A stretch of 64,000 nt of DNA from Elephas maximus indicus. Lineage: Eukaryota; Chordata; Mammalia; Proboscidea; Elephantidae. How positions within the stretch are numbered: position 1 is the first letter of the stretch; the number at the start of each line of letters is the position of its first letter. The DNA is taken from NCBI RefSeq assembly GCF_024166365.1, contig NC_064825.1:103678480-103742479 (forward strand), in the 5' to 3' direction. The position numbers and the translations under genes were made by a program. Positions 45,130-57,691 of the stretch are shown in pieces. Below the pieces are notes generated by a model. That model was not told the origin of the DNA. It did not search any database and saw nothing but the letters and a program-made list of their open reading frames with translations.

Positions 45130-46059
45130 ATGGCTGCTTCAAGCAATGTGACTGAAATAATTTTCTTGGGGCTTTCCCAGAACCAGGATGTGCAGAAGAT
45201 CATTTCTGTGGTGTTTCTCCTCATGTACACAGCCATTTTGCTGGGCAATGGTCTCATTGTGGTGACCATTATGGCCAGCAAAGGCCTCATTTCCCCCATG
45301 TATTTCTTTCTCAGCTACTTGTCCTTTGTGGAGATCTGTTACTGTTCTGTCACAGCCCCCAGGCTCATCATTGACTCCTTTACTGAGAGGAAAGTCATTT
45401 CCCTGAAGGGATGCATCACACAGATATTTTTCCTCCATTTTTTTGGTGGCACCGAGATTTTTCTCCTGACAGTGATGGCCTATGACCGCTACGTGGCCAT
45501 TTGCAAGCCTTTGCATTACACAGCCGTCATGAACCATCGTGTGTGTGGTCTCCTGGTGGGGGCCACCTGGGGTGGGGGCTTGCTACATTCTGCTGGGCAA
45601 ACCTTCCTCATTTTCCAGCTACCCTTCTGTGGCCCCAACATGATTGACCATTACTTCTGTGATGTCCACCCTGTGTTGAAGCTGGCCAGCTCAGACACCT
45701 TCCTCATTGGCCTGCTAATCATCGCTAATGGCGGCTCCATTTCAGTGGTCAGCTTTGCTGTGCTGCTTGCTTCCTACATGGTCATCCTGCACTCGCTGAG
45801 GAGACAGACTTCAGAGGGGCAGCGCAAGGCCCTCTCCACCTGTGCCTCACACATTACAGTTGTGGGCCTGTTCTTCATACCCTGTTCCTTTGTTTACATG
45901 AGGCCCTGTGTCACCCTCCCTGTGGACAAGCTAGTGGCTGTGTTTTACACAGTGGTCACACCACTCTTAAACCCCATCATTTACTCCTTCAGGAATGCTG
46001 AAGTGAAGGATGCCATGAGGAGGCTGATGGGGAGGAAAGTGATTTGGGAAGAGAAATAG
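45130..46059 (+). CDS. OR4X1: Odorant receptor, OR4X1-like, intact
   Basis: Complete single-exon receptor of 309 residues, the usual OR length, starting at ATG 45130 and ending TAG 46057-46059. Marks: N6-V-T glycosylation site; GN 39-40; PMYFF 56-60; C95 and C177 for the loop disulfide; MAYDRYVAIC 116-125; SY 215-216; KALSTCASH 233-241; NPIIY 281-285; lysine/arginine-rich tail. Sequence follows human OR4X1 as I recall it (GLLHS-GQTFLIFQLPFCGPN, NGGSISVVSF). The usual fourth Cys of loop 2 is Ser187 (codon 45688-45690), so one extracellular cysteine pair may be incomplete. A pyrimidine-rich AG at 45103-45104 could be the acceptor joining a 5' untranslated exon; this is a guess. It binds odorants and couples to the olfactory G protein by family knowledge only; the ligand is unknown. 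Confidence 0.96.
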   Translation: MAASSNVTEIIFLGLSQNQDVQKIISVVFLLMYTAILLGNGLIVVTIMASKGLISPMYFFLSYLSFVEICYCSVTAPRLIIDSFTERKVISLKGCITQIFFLHFFGGTEIFLLTVMAYDRYVAICKPLHYTAVMNHRVCGLLVGATWGGGLLHSAGQTFLIFQLPFCGPNMIDHYFCDVHPVLKLASSDTFLIGLLIIANGGSISVVSFAVLLASYMVILHSLRRQTSEGQRKALSTCASHITVVGLFFIPCSFVYMRPCVTLPVDKLVAVFYTVVTPLLNPIIYSFRNAEVKDAMRRLMGRKVIWEEK

Positions 46060-46989
46060 ATGAGGGAGTAGAGGCAAGAATCTGGGGTATCGAGGATCTT
46101 ACTCTGCTTTTCCCTATAATGGAAAGAGCAGCCATGGGCTTGTCACCTTCGTTCTTTAGGTTTTGGTTTCCTTGTCTTTATGGGATTGGACTGGAGGTAT
46201 ATATGTGTGTATAGTGGGGTGGTGGGGGTGGTGGGTGTTCTGATTTGGGCAGACCAAGCTGACCTAGAGGGGTTGGTCGGAACGGAACAGAAGACGTGCA
46301 GGCTGTTTTGTCAGCAAATTTATGTGAGCTCCCACTAGCACTAGACTGAGCTTTCTAAAGAATCAAAATGAAACCTCTGATAAGATTCGAAGTGATTTCA
46401 AAGCACTGCACAATGCTATTCACTTTGTAAACAAAGATTTTATTTTCCATGTATCATTACCATTTTTATTTCTAAAATTCTCTGTCATTCACACCTCTCT
46501 GACCTTCTTTTTTGCCCATTTTTCTTCCTTATGCCTCCAGTTGTTTGGCTTCTTAGTTTTCTCTCAGATTATCAACTCCTTGATTTCTCTTGCTTTTCAG
46601 CCATTTCAACAAAGTGTCCAGGTAACCCACTCCCCTATACCACTGTGTATCTTGCCAGTATGCATCCATTAGTACTCCACTTTTTCCCACTCTTACTCTG
46701 GACCTGCCTATTGATTAAGGTATGGGTTTCACTGCCTTTGGGTCCTCACTGCTGCCCTACAATATTTTAACCATCTCTTTGAGTTCTGTTCCCTGCAGCC
46801 ATTACCCCAGACCATAAGAATATACCCCAAAACCCTAACTACAGCTCTGCCCCTCACTCTCAGCAGATGATTTTCTTCCACATTCTTCCAGATTAATCAC
46901 CCTAAAGCATTTTTCTGATTTCATCACACCCCTCCTGAAAAACCTTCAATGATTCCCCATTGCCTACTTAACTACAAACTCCTTGTTTG
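46060..46989. other. 3' flank of OR4X1-like gene, no gene recognised
   Basis: A G-rich stretch lies near 46215-46240. 46860-46985 looks like a very old LINE remnant ('caatgattccccattgccta'). No open frame with resemblance. Confidence 0.45.
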
Positions 46990-47823
46990 GTATGATCCAA
47001 ATTTTGTTGTTTACAGATGGACATGCAGTTTTGCTGGTACCCTTTTTAAAAAGACTATCTCTTCCCCATTCAATAGACTTTGAGGCTTTGGTGAAGAGCA
47101 GGTGACCATAGGTGGATGGATTTACGTGTGGGTTCTAGATTCTGTTCCACTGGACTATGTGTCATTGTGCTTGTACCGGGCTGTTTTGACTACTGTTTTT
47201 TTTTTTTTTTTTAGTTGTATAGTAGGTTCTGAGGTCAGGTAATGAGAGGCATTCTACTCTGTTTTTCTTCTTCAGTAATGATTTACTTATCCGGGGCACC
47301 TTTCCTTTCTACATAAAGTTAATGATTAGTTTTCTCATCTCTTTAAAGAGTCCTGTTGGTATTTGGATTGGGATTGCATTGTATTTAATCTACCTATCCA
47401 TAAATATAGTATGCTTTTCCATTTATGTAGGTGTCTTCTTGGTTTCTTGCAGTGGTGTTTTATACTTTTCTTTGTATAGGTCTTTTACATCCCTGGTTAG
47501 GTTTATTTCTATTTTATTATTTTTAGGGCTATTATAGATTGTATTGCTTCTGTGATTTTTCATAGCTATCTTTTTTTTTTTTTATCTTTACTGGTGTATA
47601 GGAATCCAACTGATTTTCACATGTTTATCTTGCATCCTGCTATTCTGATGAATCTTTCTATTAGTTCCAGTAGTTCTCTTGTGGAGTCTTTAGGGTTCTG
47701 TATGTATAGCATAATATCATCTGCAAACAGAGACAGTTTTATTTCTTCCTTTCCAATTTCTATGTCCTTTACATCTTTTTCTTGCTTTATTGTTCTGTCT
47801 AGGACTTCCACCACAATGTTAAA
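46990..47823 (-). mobile_element. L1-D, first segment (ORF2 reverse transcriptase region)
   Basis: Reverse of ORF2 from 'ttacagatggacatgcagtt' to the RT region. The minus frame at 47814-47617 reads EEIKLSLFADDIMLYIQNPK with the catalytic FADD. The element starts abruptly inside ORF2, lacking its C-terminus, 3' UTR and poly(A). It continues at 51037 beyond an RTE insertion. Confidence 0.88.
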
Positions 47824-50800
47824 TGTTGTTGTTGTTAGGTGCCATCAAGTTGGTGCCGACTCATAGCAACCCTATGCACAACAGAATGAAACACTGCCCT
47901 GTCCTGCGCCATCCTTACAATCGTTGTTATGCCTGAGCCCATTGTTACAGCCACTGTGTCAATCCATCTCATTGAGGTCTTCCTTTTTTCCGCTGACCCT
48001 GTACTTTGCCAAGCATGATGTCTTTCTCCAGAGACTGATTCCTCCTGACAACATGTCCAAAGTACGTAAGATGCAGTCTCGCCATCCTTGCTTCTAAGGA
48101 GCGTTCTGGTTGTACTTCCGAGACAGATTTATTTGTTCTTCTGGCAGTCCGTGGTATATTCAATATTCTTCACCAGCACCGCAATTCAAAGGCATCAATT
48201 CTTCGGTCTTCCTTATTCATTGTCCAGCTTTCACATGCATATGCTGTGATTGAAAATACCATGGCTTGGGTCAGGCGCACCTTAGACTTCAAGGTTGACA
48301 TCTTTGGTCTTCAACACTTTAAAAGTCCTTTGCAGCAGATTAGCCCAATGCAATGCGTCTTTTGATTTCTTGACTGCTGCTTCCGTGGCCGTTGATTGTG
48401 GATCCAAGTAAGATGAAATCCTTGACAATTTCAATCTTTTCTCTGTTTATCCTTAGGTTGCTTATTGGTCCAGTTGTGAGGATTTTTGTTTTCTTTATGT
48501 TGAGGTGCAATCCATACTGAAGGCTGTGGTCTTTGATCTTCATTAATAAGTGCTTCAAGTCCTCTTCACTTTCAGCAAGGAAGGTTGTGTCAGCTGCATA
48601 ACACAGGTTGTTAATGAGTTCCACCAATCCTGATGCACTTTTCTTCTTCATATAGTCCAGCTTCTCAGATTATTTGCTCAGCATACAGATTGAATAGGTA
48701 TGGTGAAAGAATACAATCCTGGCGCACACCTTTCCTGACTTTAAACCATTCATTATCCCCTTGTTCTGTCCGAACAACTGCCTCTTGATCTATGTAAAGG
48801 TTCCTCATGAGTACAATTAAGTGTTCTGGAATTCCCATTCTTTGCGATGTTACCCACAATTTGTTATGATCCACACAGTCGAATGTCTTTGCATAGTCAA
48901 TAAAACACAGGTAAACATCCTTCTGGTATTCTCTGCTTTCAGCCAGGATCCATTTGACATCAGCAATGGTATCCCTGGTTCCACGTCCTCTTCTGAAATT
49001 GGCCTGAATTTCTGGCAGTTCCCTGTCAATATACTGCTGCAGCCGTTTTTGAATGATCTTCAGCAAAATTTTGCTTGCATGTGATATTAATGTTATTGTT
49101 CTATAACTTCCACATTCAGTTGGATCACCTTTCTTGGGAATAGGCATAAATATGGGTCTCTTCTAGTCAGCTGGCCAGGAAGCTGTCTTCCATATTTCTT
49201 GGCATAGACCGGTGAGCACCTCCAGCGCTGCATCCATTTGTTTAAACATCTCAATTCATACTCCATCAATTCCTGGAGCCTTGTTTTTTGCCAGTGCCTT
49301 CAGAGCAGCTTGGACTTCTTCCCTCAGTGCCATTGGTTCCTGATCATATGCTACCTCTGGAAATGGTTGAGCATAGACTAATTTTTTTTGGTGTAATGAC
49401 TCTGTGTATTCCTTCCATCTTCTTTTGATGCTTCCTGCATCATTTAATATTTTCCCCATAGAATCCTTCACTATTGCAACTTGAGGCTTGAATTTTTTCT
49501 TCAGTTCTTTCAGCTTGAGAAACACCGAGCATGTTCTTCCCTTTTGCTTTTCCATTTCCAGGTCTTTGCACATGTCATTCTAATACTTTACTTTGTCTTC
49601 TTGAGAAGCCCTTTGAAATCTTCTGTTCAGTTCTTTTACTTCATCAATTCTTCCTTTTGCTTTAGCTGCTCGACGTTTGAGAGCAAGTTTCAGAGTCTCC
49701 TCTGACATCCATCTTGGTCTTTTCTTTCTTTCCTGTTTTTTTCAATGACCTCTTGCTTTCTTCATGCATGATGTCCTTCCACAACTCATGCGGTCTTCGG
49801 TCACCAGTGTTCAATGCGTCAAATCTATTCTTCAGATGGTCTCTAAATTCAGGTGGGATATACTGAAGGTCATATTTTGGCTCTCGTGGACTTGCTCTGA
49901 TTTTCTTCAGTTTTGGCTTGAACTTGCACATGGGCAATTGATGGTCTGTTCCACAGTCGGCCAGTGGCTTTGTTCTGACTGATGATATTGAGCTTTTCCA
50001 CCGTCTCTTTCCACAAATGTAGTCAATTTGATTCCTGTGTGCTCCATCTGGCGGGGTCCATGTGTATAGTCACTGTTTATGTTGGTGAAAGAAGGTATTT
50101 GCAATGAAGAAGTCGTTGGTCTTGGAAAATTCTATCATTCGATATTCACCATTGTTTCTATCACCAAGGCCATATTTTCCAACTACTGCTCCTTCTGCTT
50201 TGTGTCCAACTTTCGCATTCCAATCTCCAGTAATTGTCAATGCATCTTGATTGCATGTTCGATCAATTTCGGACTGCAGCAGCTGATAAAAATCCTCTAT
50301 TTCTTCATCTTTGGCCCTAGTGGTTGGTGTGTAAATCTGAATAATAGTCAAAACTGGTCTTCCTTGTAGGCGTATGGATATTATCCTATCACTGACAGCA
50401 TTGTACTTCAGGATAGATCTTGAAATGTTCTTTTTGATGATGAATGCAACACCATTCCTTTTCGAGTTGTCATTCCCAGCATAGTAGACTATATGATTGT
50501 CCGATTCAAAATGGCCAATACCAGTCCATTTCAGTTCACTAATGCCTAGGATATCGATGTTTATGCATTCCATTTCATTTTTGAAGATTTCTAATTTTCC
50601 TAGATTCATACTTCGTACACTCTAGGTTCCGATTATTAATGGATGTTTGCAGCTGTTTCTTCTCATTTTGAGTCGTGCCACATCAGCAGATGAAGGTCCC
50701 GAAAGCTTTACTCCACCCACGTCATTAAGGCTGACTCTACTTTGAGGAGGCAGCTCTTCCCCAGTCTGTTTTTGAGTGCCTTCCAACCTGGGGGCTCTTC

Positions 50801-51036
50801 TTCCAGCACTATATCAGACAATGTTCTGCTGCTATTCATAAGGTTTTCACCGGCTAATGCTTTTCAGAAGTAGACTGTTGGGCCCTTCTTCCTAGTCTGT
50901 CTTAGTCTGGAAGCTCAGCTGAAACCTGTCCTCCATGGGTGACCCTGCTGGTATCTGAACACCGGAGGCATAGCTTCCAGCATCACAGCAACACACAAGC
51001 CTCCACAGTACGACAAACTGACAGACACCTGGGGGC
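47824..51036 (-). mobile_element. Near full-length RTE (BovB-like) LINE inserted in L1-D
   Basis: 3.2 kb. The 3' end is at 47824 (GTT repeats, the reverse of AAC) and the 5' end near 51036. Target duplicates read AATGTTAAA at 47815-47823 and CATGTCAAA at 51036-51044, and the L1 text resumes without loss. On the minus strand: endonuclease at 50609-50070 (ISELKW, TGDWNAKVG); linker 49937-49256; reverse transcriptase 49147-48665 (PEIQANFRRGRGTRDTIADV); then the YADD box, which reads YAAD (about 48603), losing the first catalytic Asp; then the C-terminal zinc-finger-like end 48163-47969. The single long ORF is cut into at least six pieces by stops and frameshifts, so it is inactive. This is the most complete RTE in the window. 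Confidence 0.93.
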
Positions 51037-51151
51037 ATGTCAAACAGGAGTGGCGATAAATGGCATCTTTGTCTTTTTCCTGTTCTCAGGGGGAATGTTT
51101 TCAGCCTCTTGCCATTGGGAATGATGTCAGTTGTTGCTTTCGCATAACCAA

Positions 51152-51305
51152 AAAATCTGTTGCTGTTGAGTTGATTTTGATTCATAGTGACCCTAAAGGA
51201 CAGAGTAGAACTGCCCCATAGGGTTTCCAAAGAGTGTCTGCTGGATTCAAACTGCTGAACTTTTGGTTAGCAGTCCCTAACTACTATACCACCAGGGTTT
51301 CCTGC
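51152..51305 (-). repeat. AFROSINE in L1-D
   Basis: Reverse copy: 'gttgagttgattttgattca', 'tgccccatagggtttccaaa', head end 'taccaccagggtttcc'. Confidence 0.88.
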
Positions 51306-51639
51306 TTGTGTATAGATGCCGTTTTTATGTTGAGTAATTTCCCTTCTATTCCTATTTTCTTAGGAGTTTTTGTCAGGAATGGGTGTTGGACTTTATCAAA
51401 TGCCTTTTTTGCATCGATCCAGATGATCATGTGTTTCTTTTATTTATGCGGTGGATTACGTTGATTGATTTTCTATTGTTGAACCACCTGCTATGAATCC
51501 TGCTTGGTTGTGGTGTATTATAATTTTTTCAAATATGATGCTGAATTGTATTGGCCAGAATTTTGTTGAGAATTTTTGCACCTATATTCATGAGAGATAT
51601 TGGTCTGTAATTTTTTGTGTGGTGTCTTTGCTTGGTTTG

Positions 51640-51815
51640 GAAACCCTTGTGTCATAGTGGTTAAGTGCTATGACTGCTAACCAAAGGGTCAGCAGTTCGA
51701 ATCCACCAGGCACTCCTTGGAAACTCTATGGGGCAGCTCTACTCTGTCCTATAGGGTCTCTATGAGCCGGAAACTACTCGAAGGTAGTGGGTTTGGTTTG
51801 GTTTTTTTGGTTGCT
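51640..51815 (+). repeat. AFROSINE in L1-D
   Basis: Plus copy: 'catagtggttaagtgctatg', 'cagttcgaatccaccaggca', 'ctctgtcctatagggtctct', GGTTTGGTTT tail. Confidence 0.92.
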
Positions 51816-54800
51816 TTGTTCTGGTGTCAGGGTTATGCTGGCTTCATAGAATAAATTTGGAAGTGTCCCTTCCTTTTATATGTCCTGAAATAGTGTGAGT
51901 AGTACTTGTTCGATTCCTTCTCTACATGTTTGGTAGAATTCTCCAGTGAAGTCATCTGTGCCAGGACTTTTTTTGTTGAGAATTTTTTTTTTTTTTGTAT
52001 TCCCTCTTCAGTGTCTTCTCTTGTTATGTATCTGTCCAGACTTCGTACCTCAGATTGTGTTAGTTTAGGTAGGCAGTGTATTTCGAAAAAATTGTCCACT
52101 TCCTCTAGGTTTTCAAACTTGTTGAAATACAGTTTTTCGTGGTACTGTTACGATCCTTTTTATTTAGTTGGGTCTGTTTTATTTCAGTTAGATTTGTCCC
52201 GTATTTCATTTCTTATTTGGATTATTTGCTTCCTATCCTGTTTTTCTTTTGTCCATTTGTCCAATGTTTTGTCAAATTCTTTGATCCTTTTAAAGAACTA
52301 ACTTTTGGTTTTGTTGATGTTTTTCTATTATCTAGTCTCTGTATCATTTATTTTTGCTCTGATCTCTATTATTTCCTTTCTTCTGGTGGCTGTGAGCTTC
52401 TTTTTCTGTTTTCTTTCTATTGTTTTGAGTTGTAAAGATAATGTTTTGATTTTATACCTTTCTTCTTTGTTAAAGTATACAACTATTACTATAAACTGAC
52501 GTCTGAGCACTGCCTTTGTTGTGTCCCAAAGGTTTTGACATGATACGTTTTCATTCTTCTTTGATTCTAGGAATTTTTTTAATGCCATCTTTCATTTCTT
52601 CTATTACCCAGTTTTTTTAAAGCAAGCTGTTATTCTGTTTCCACGTGTTTCATTTTTTTTCCTTGCTTTACCTGTTATTAATTTCTAGTTTGATGGCATT
52701 GTGATAAGAGGAAATACTTTGTATTATCTCAATGTTTTGGATTTTGTTGAGGGGTCCTTGTGGCTAAGATGTGGTCTAATCTGGAGAAGATTCTATGTAT
52801 ATTGAAAAAAATGTATACTTTGCTGCTGTTGGGTGGAATGTTCTATGTATATGTGTGAGGTCATTGTTGATTGTGGCCTTTAGATCTTCTGTATTTTTGT
52901 TAACTTTCTTTCTAGATATTCTGTCCTTTACCGAGAGTGGAGTGTTGAAGTCTACTTTTACTGTGGAACTGTCGGTTTCTCTTTTCAGTGCTGTTAGAGG
53001 TTGTTTTATGTATTTTGGAGCCCTGTTATTGGGTGTGTAGATATTTGTTATGGTTATGTCCTCATGGTGAATTATTCCTTTAGTCCTCATATAACGCCCT
53101 TTCTTGTCTTTTATGGTGGATATTTCCTTCAAGTCTATATTATTTGAGATTAGTATTGCCATTCCTCCTCTTTTTTGGTTGCTGTTTGCTTGATATTTTT
53201 TTTTCATCCTTTGACTTTTAATATATTTATGTCTTTGTACCTAAGGTGTGTCTCTTGTAGACAGCATATTGATGGGTCCTGTCTTTTTAATCCATTCTGT
53301 TACTCTCTATCTCTTTACAGGTGTATTTAAGCCATTTATGTTCAGTGTGATTATTGGTAGCTGTGAGAATTGCTGTTGTCTTGTAGTGCTTTTTCTTTTT
53401 CTGGTGCCTACTTTTTTTTCTTTTTTGATCCTTTTACTCTCCTGTGCTCAGTTCCTTTTGTTTGTGAATTTTCCTTTCTTTCATTTTTATAGATTTTGTG
53501 TTTACTGAGACTTTTTGTGTTTCTTTATTTTGATGAGTAGGTTTGTTAACTTTCTTTGCTGTTACCTTGAAATTTAACCCTATCTTTGTAAGTTTGAACC
53601 AGTCTTTTATTACTTGATGTCACCTTGACTTCCTCTCCACTTGAAAGTTAAATACCCACATCATTTATTCCCCCTTTTATTGTTCTGACATTGTTGTCAT
53701 TCACAGATTGATGTCTCTGGTTCTCTATTGTAAATCTTTTAGTTTTGTTTTATCCTTGAGAGTTGATTACCTAGGTTGGTATCTGGCTGATGCTGTCCTG
53801 TGTCCTAGATTCAGTTTGTTGTCTCATGTTGTTGCTTCTCTATCCGAAGGAGTCTCTTTAATAATTTTCGTAGGTTTGGTTTTTACATATTTCCTTAAAT
53901 TCTGTTGATCTAGAAATGTCTTAATTTTGCCATCATGTTTGCGTGAGAGTTTTGCAGGATATATTATTCTTGATTGGCAATTTTTTTCTTTCAATGTTGT
54001 ATGTATGTCGTCCCATTGTTTTCTTGCCTGTATGGCTTCTGCTGCATAATCAGAGATTATTCTTGTTTCCCCTTTGTATGTGACTATTCATTTCTCTTGA
54101 GCTGCTCTCGGGATTGTTTATTTGTATTTGGCTTTGGTGACTGTGACTATGATATGTCTTGGTGAATTTCTTTTGGGATCTATCCTATCCTATTTGTTCA
54201 GGTTCTTGGATGGTCAGCTTTTCATCTTTCGTGATATTAGTGAATTTTTCTGTCGGTAAATCTTTAATATTCCTCTCTGTGTTTCCGTTTTATCTTGATG
54301 TTCTCAGAATCTGATCACATGTAGATTTTTGCCCTTGATTGTATCCCACATAGTTCTTAGGATTTCTTCATTTTTGTTCATTCTTTTTTCTGATTTTTCC
54401 TCAAAGTGTTATCCATAAATTTGTCTTCAATTTTGCTGATTCTGTCTTTCATTTTTTCATATTTGCTCCCAACACCTTCTATTGCATTGTCCATTTCTGA
54501 AATCTTGTCGTTTATCTTTTGGATTTCTAATTGCTGTTTTTTTTTTTAAAATGATTTCTGATGTTTATTTATTTTGACATTTTGTCCTTGTATTATTTTC
54601 CTGAAATTTTCCATTGATTTCTCGGTGTTTTCCCTGATTTTATTCGTATTTTCAATAATTTTATCTTTTTTATTTATTTATTGTGCTTTAAGTGAAAGTT
54701 TAGAAATCAAGTCAATCTCTCGTACACAAAGTTATGCACGCCTTGCTGTGTATTCCTAGCTGCTCCCCCTCTAATGAGACTGCACATTCCTCCTCTCCAC

Positions 54801-57615
54801 CCTGTATTCTCCATGTTCATTCAACCAGCTGCTGTCCCCCTCTGCCTTTTCATCTCGCCTCCAGACAGGAGTTGCCCACATAGTCTCATGTGTCTACCTG
54901 AGGCAAGAATCTCAGTCCCTACCAGTATAGTTTTCTGTCTTATAGTCCTGTCCAATTCCTGTCTGAAGAGTTAGCTTTGGGAATGGTGCCAGTCTTGGGC
55001 TAACAAAGGTTTCAGGGACCATGACCTCCAAGGTCCCTCTAGTCTCAGTCATACCATTAAATCTGGCCTTTTTACTAGAATTTGAGATCTGCATTGCACT
55101 TTTCTCCTGCTCCATCAGGGATTCTCTGTTGTGTTCCCTGTCAGGGCAGTGATTGGTGGTAGCCAGGCACTATCTAATTTTTCCAGTCTCAAACTGATGG
55201 GGTCTCTGGTTTATGTGGCCTTTTCTGTCTTTTGGGCTCATCTTTACCATATGTCTTTGGTTTTCTTCATTCTCCTTTGCTCCAGGTGGGTTGAGGCCAG
55301 TTGATGCATCTTAGATGGCCACTTGCTAGCGTTTGAGACCCCAGATGCATCTCACCAAAGTTTTCTTAATACATTTTGTTATGCTAGTTGACCTAGATGT
55401 CCCCTGAAACCAAGGTCCCCAAACCTCTGTTCCTGCTACTCTGGCCTTTGAAGGGTTTGGTTGTATTCAGGACACTTGTTTGCTTTTGGTTTAGGCCAGT
55501 TGCGCTGACCTCTCCTGTATTGTGTGTTGTCTTTCCTTTCACCTAAAGTAGTTCTTGTCTACTATTTAATTAGTGACTACTCCTCTTCCTCCCTTCCCAC
55601 CCTCGAAACCATCAGAGAAAATTTTCTTCTGTGTTTAAATTTTTTCTAGAGTTCTTATAATAGTGGTCTCATGCAATATTTTTCCTTTTGCAACTGACTA
55701 ATTTTACTCAGAATAATGCCTTCCAGATTCTTCCCTGTTATAAGATGTTTTATGGATTCATCGTTGTGCTTAATCGTTGTGTTGTATTCATTATGTGAAT
55801 ATACCATAATTTATCCTCTCATCCATTTATGGGCACCTTTGTTGCTTCCATTTTTTGCTATTGTAAACAGTGCTGCAATGAGCATGGGTGTGCATATATC
55901 TCTTTGTGTGAAGGCTCTTATTCCTCTAGGATATATTTCAAGGAGTGGAATTGCTGGATCATATGGCAGTTCTATTTCTAGCTTTTTAAGGAAGTGCCAA
56001 ATTGATTTTCAAAGTGGTTGAGCCATTTTACATTCCCACCAGCAGTGTGTAAGTGTTCCATTCTCTCCAACATTTACTATTTTGTGTTTTTTGGGTTAAT
56101 GCTAGCCTCATTGGGGTGAGATGGTATCTCATCGTAGTTTCCATTTTCATTTCTCTAATGGCTACTGATTGTGAGCATTTCCTCATGTAGCTGTTAGCTG
56201 TCTTTGGTGAAGTACCTGTTCATGTCCTTTGCCCTTTTTTTTAATTGGGTTATTTGTCTTTCTGTTCTTGAGTTTTTGCGGTATCGTGTAGATTTTAGAG
56301 ATCAGATGCTGATCGGAATTGTCATAGCCAAAAACATTTTCCTAGTCTGTAGGTAATCTTTTTACTGTTTTGGTGAAATCTTTGGATGAGCATAGGTATT
56401 TGATTTTCAGGAGCTCCTGGTTATCTAGTTTTTCTTCTGGTGTTTGTGCATTGTTAGTAATGTTTTTGTGTACTGTTTATGCCATATATTAAGGCTCCTA
56501 GCATTGTCCCTATTTTTTCTTCCATGATCTTTATCATTTTAGATTTTATATTTAGGTCTTAGATCCATTTTGAGTTAGTTTTTCTGCATGGTGTGAGGTA
56601 TGGGTCTTGTTTCACTTTTTTTTGCAGATGGATATCCAGTTATGCCAGCACCATTTGTTAAAGAGGCCATCTTTTCCCCATTTAATGGACTTTGGGCCTT
56701 TGTCAAATATCAGCTGCTCATAGGTGGATGGATTTATGTCTGGATTCTCATTTCTGTTCTATTGGTCTGTGTATCTGTAGTTGTACCAGTACCAGGCTGT
56801 TTTGACTACTGTGGTGATATAATAGGTTCTAAAATCAGGTAATGTGAGGTCTCTCAATTTGTTCTTCTTTTTCGGCAATGCTGCACTTATCTGGGGCCTC
56901 TTTTCCTTCCATATGAGGTCGGTGATTTGATTCTCCATCTCATTAAAAAATGTCATTCGTATTTGGATTAGGATTGCTTTATATTTATAGATCGCTTTGG
57001 GTAGAATTGACATTTTTACAATGTTGAGTCTTCCTATCCATGAGGAAGGTATGTTTTTCCAGTTATGAAGGTCTCTTTTGGTTTCTCAGAGTAGTGTCTT
57101 GTAATTCTCTTTGTACAGATCTTTTATGTTTCTGTTAAGATTTATTCCTAAGTATTTTATCTTCCTGGGGGTATAGTAAATGATATTGATTTGGTGATTT
57201 CCTCTTTGATGTTCTCTTTGTTGGTGTAGAGGAATCCAACTGATGTTTGTTAATCTTATATCCTGATACTCTGCCGAACTCTTCTATTTGTTTCAGTAGT
57301 TTCTTGAGGATTCTTTATGGTTTTCTGTGTATAAGATCATGTCATCTGCAAATAGAGATACTTTTACTTCTTCCTTACCAATCTGGATGCCCTTTATTTC
57401 TTTATCTAGCCTAATTGCTCTGGCTAGGACTTCCAGCACAATGTTGAATAAGAGTGGTAATAAATGGCATCCTTGTCTGGTTCCTATTCTCCAGGGGAAT
57501 GTTTTCAGACTCTCTCCATTTAGGATGATGTTGGCTGTTGGCTTTGTATAAATGCCCTTTGTTATGCTGAGGAATTTTCCTTCTATTCTTATTTTGCTGA
57601 GAGTTTTTGTCACGA

Positions 57616-57691
57616 ATTGGTATTGGCCTTTGTTAAATGCCTTTTCTGCATCAATATTGGTATTGGCCTTTGTTAAATGCCTTTTCTGCAT
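57616..57691. repeat. 40-bp tandem duplication inside L1-E ORF2
   Basis: The unit beginning 'attggtattggcctttgtta' occurs at 57616-57655 and, without its last four bases, at 57656-57691. It is identical in the overlap, so it is recent. Confidence 0.92.

Larger units (their letters stand above)
51037..54660 (-). mobile_element. L1-D, second segment (ORF2 RT/EN and ORF1)
   Basis: L1 text resumes with 'aacaggagtggcgataaatg' and runs through the RT N-terminal part, the endonuclease (minus frame 53207-52776 with GGMAILISNNIDLK and IYTPNNRAPKYIKQ) and into ORF1, ending near 54660. No G-rich 5' UTR follows, because L1-E starts there. Two AFROSINEs are inserted. Inactive. Confidence 0.87.
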
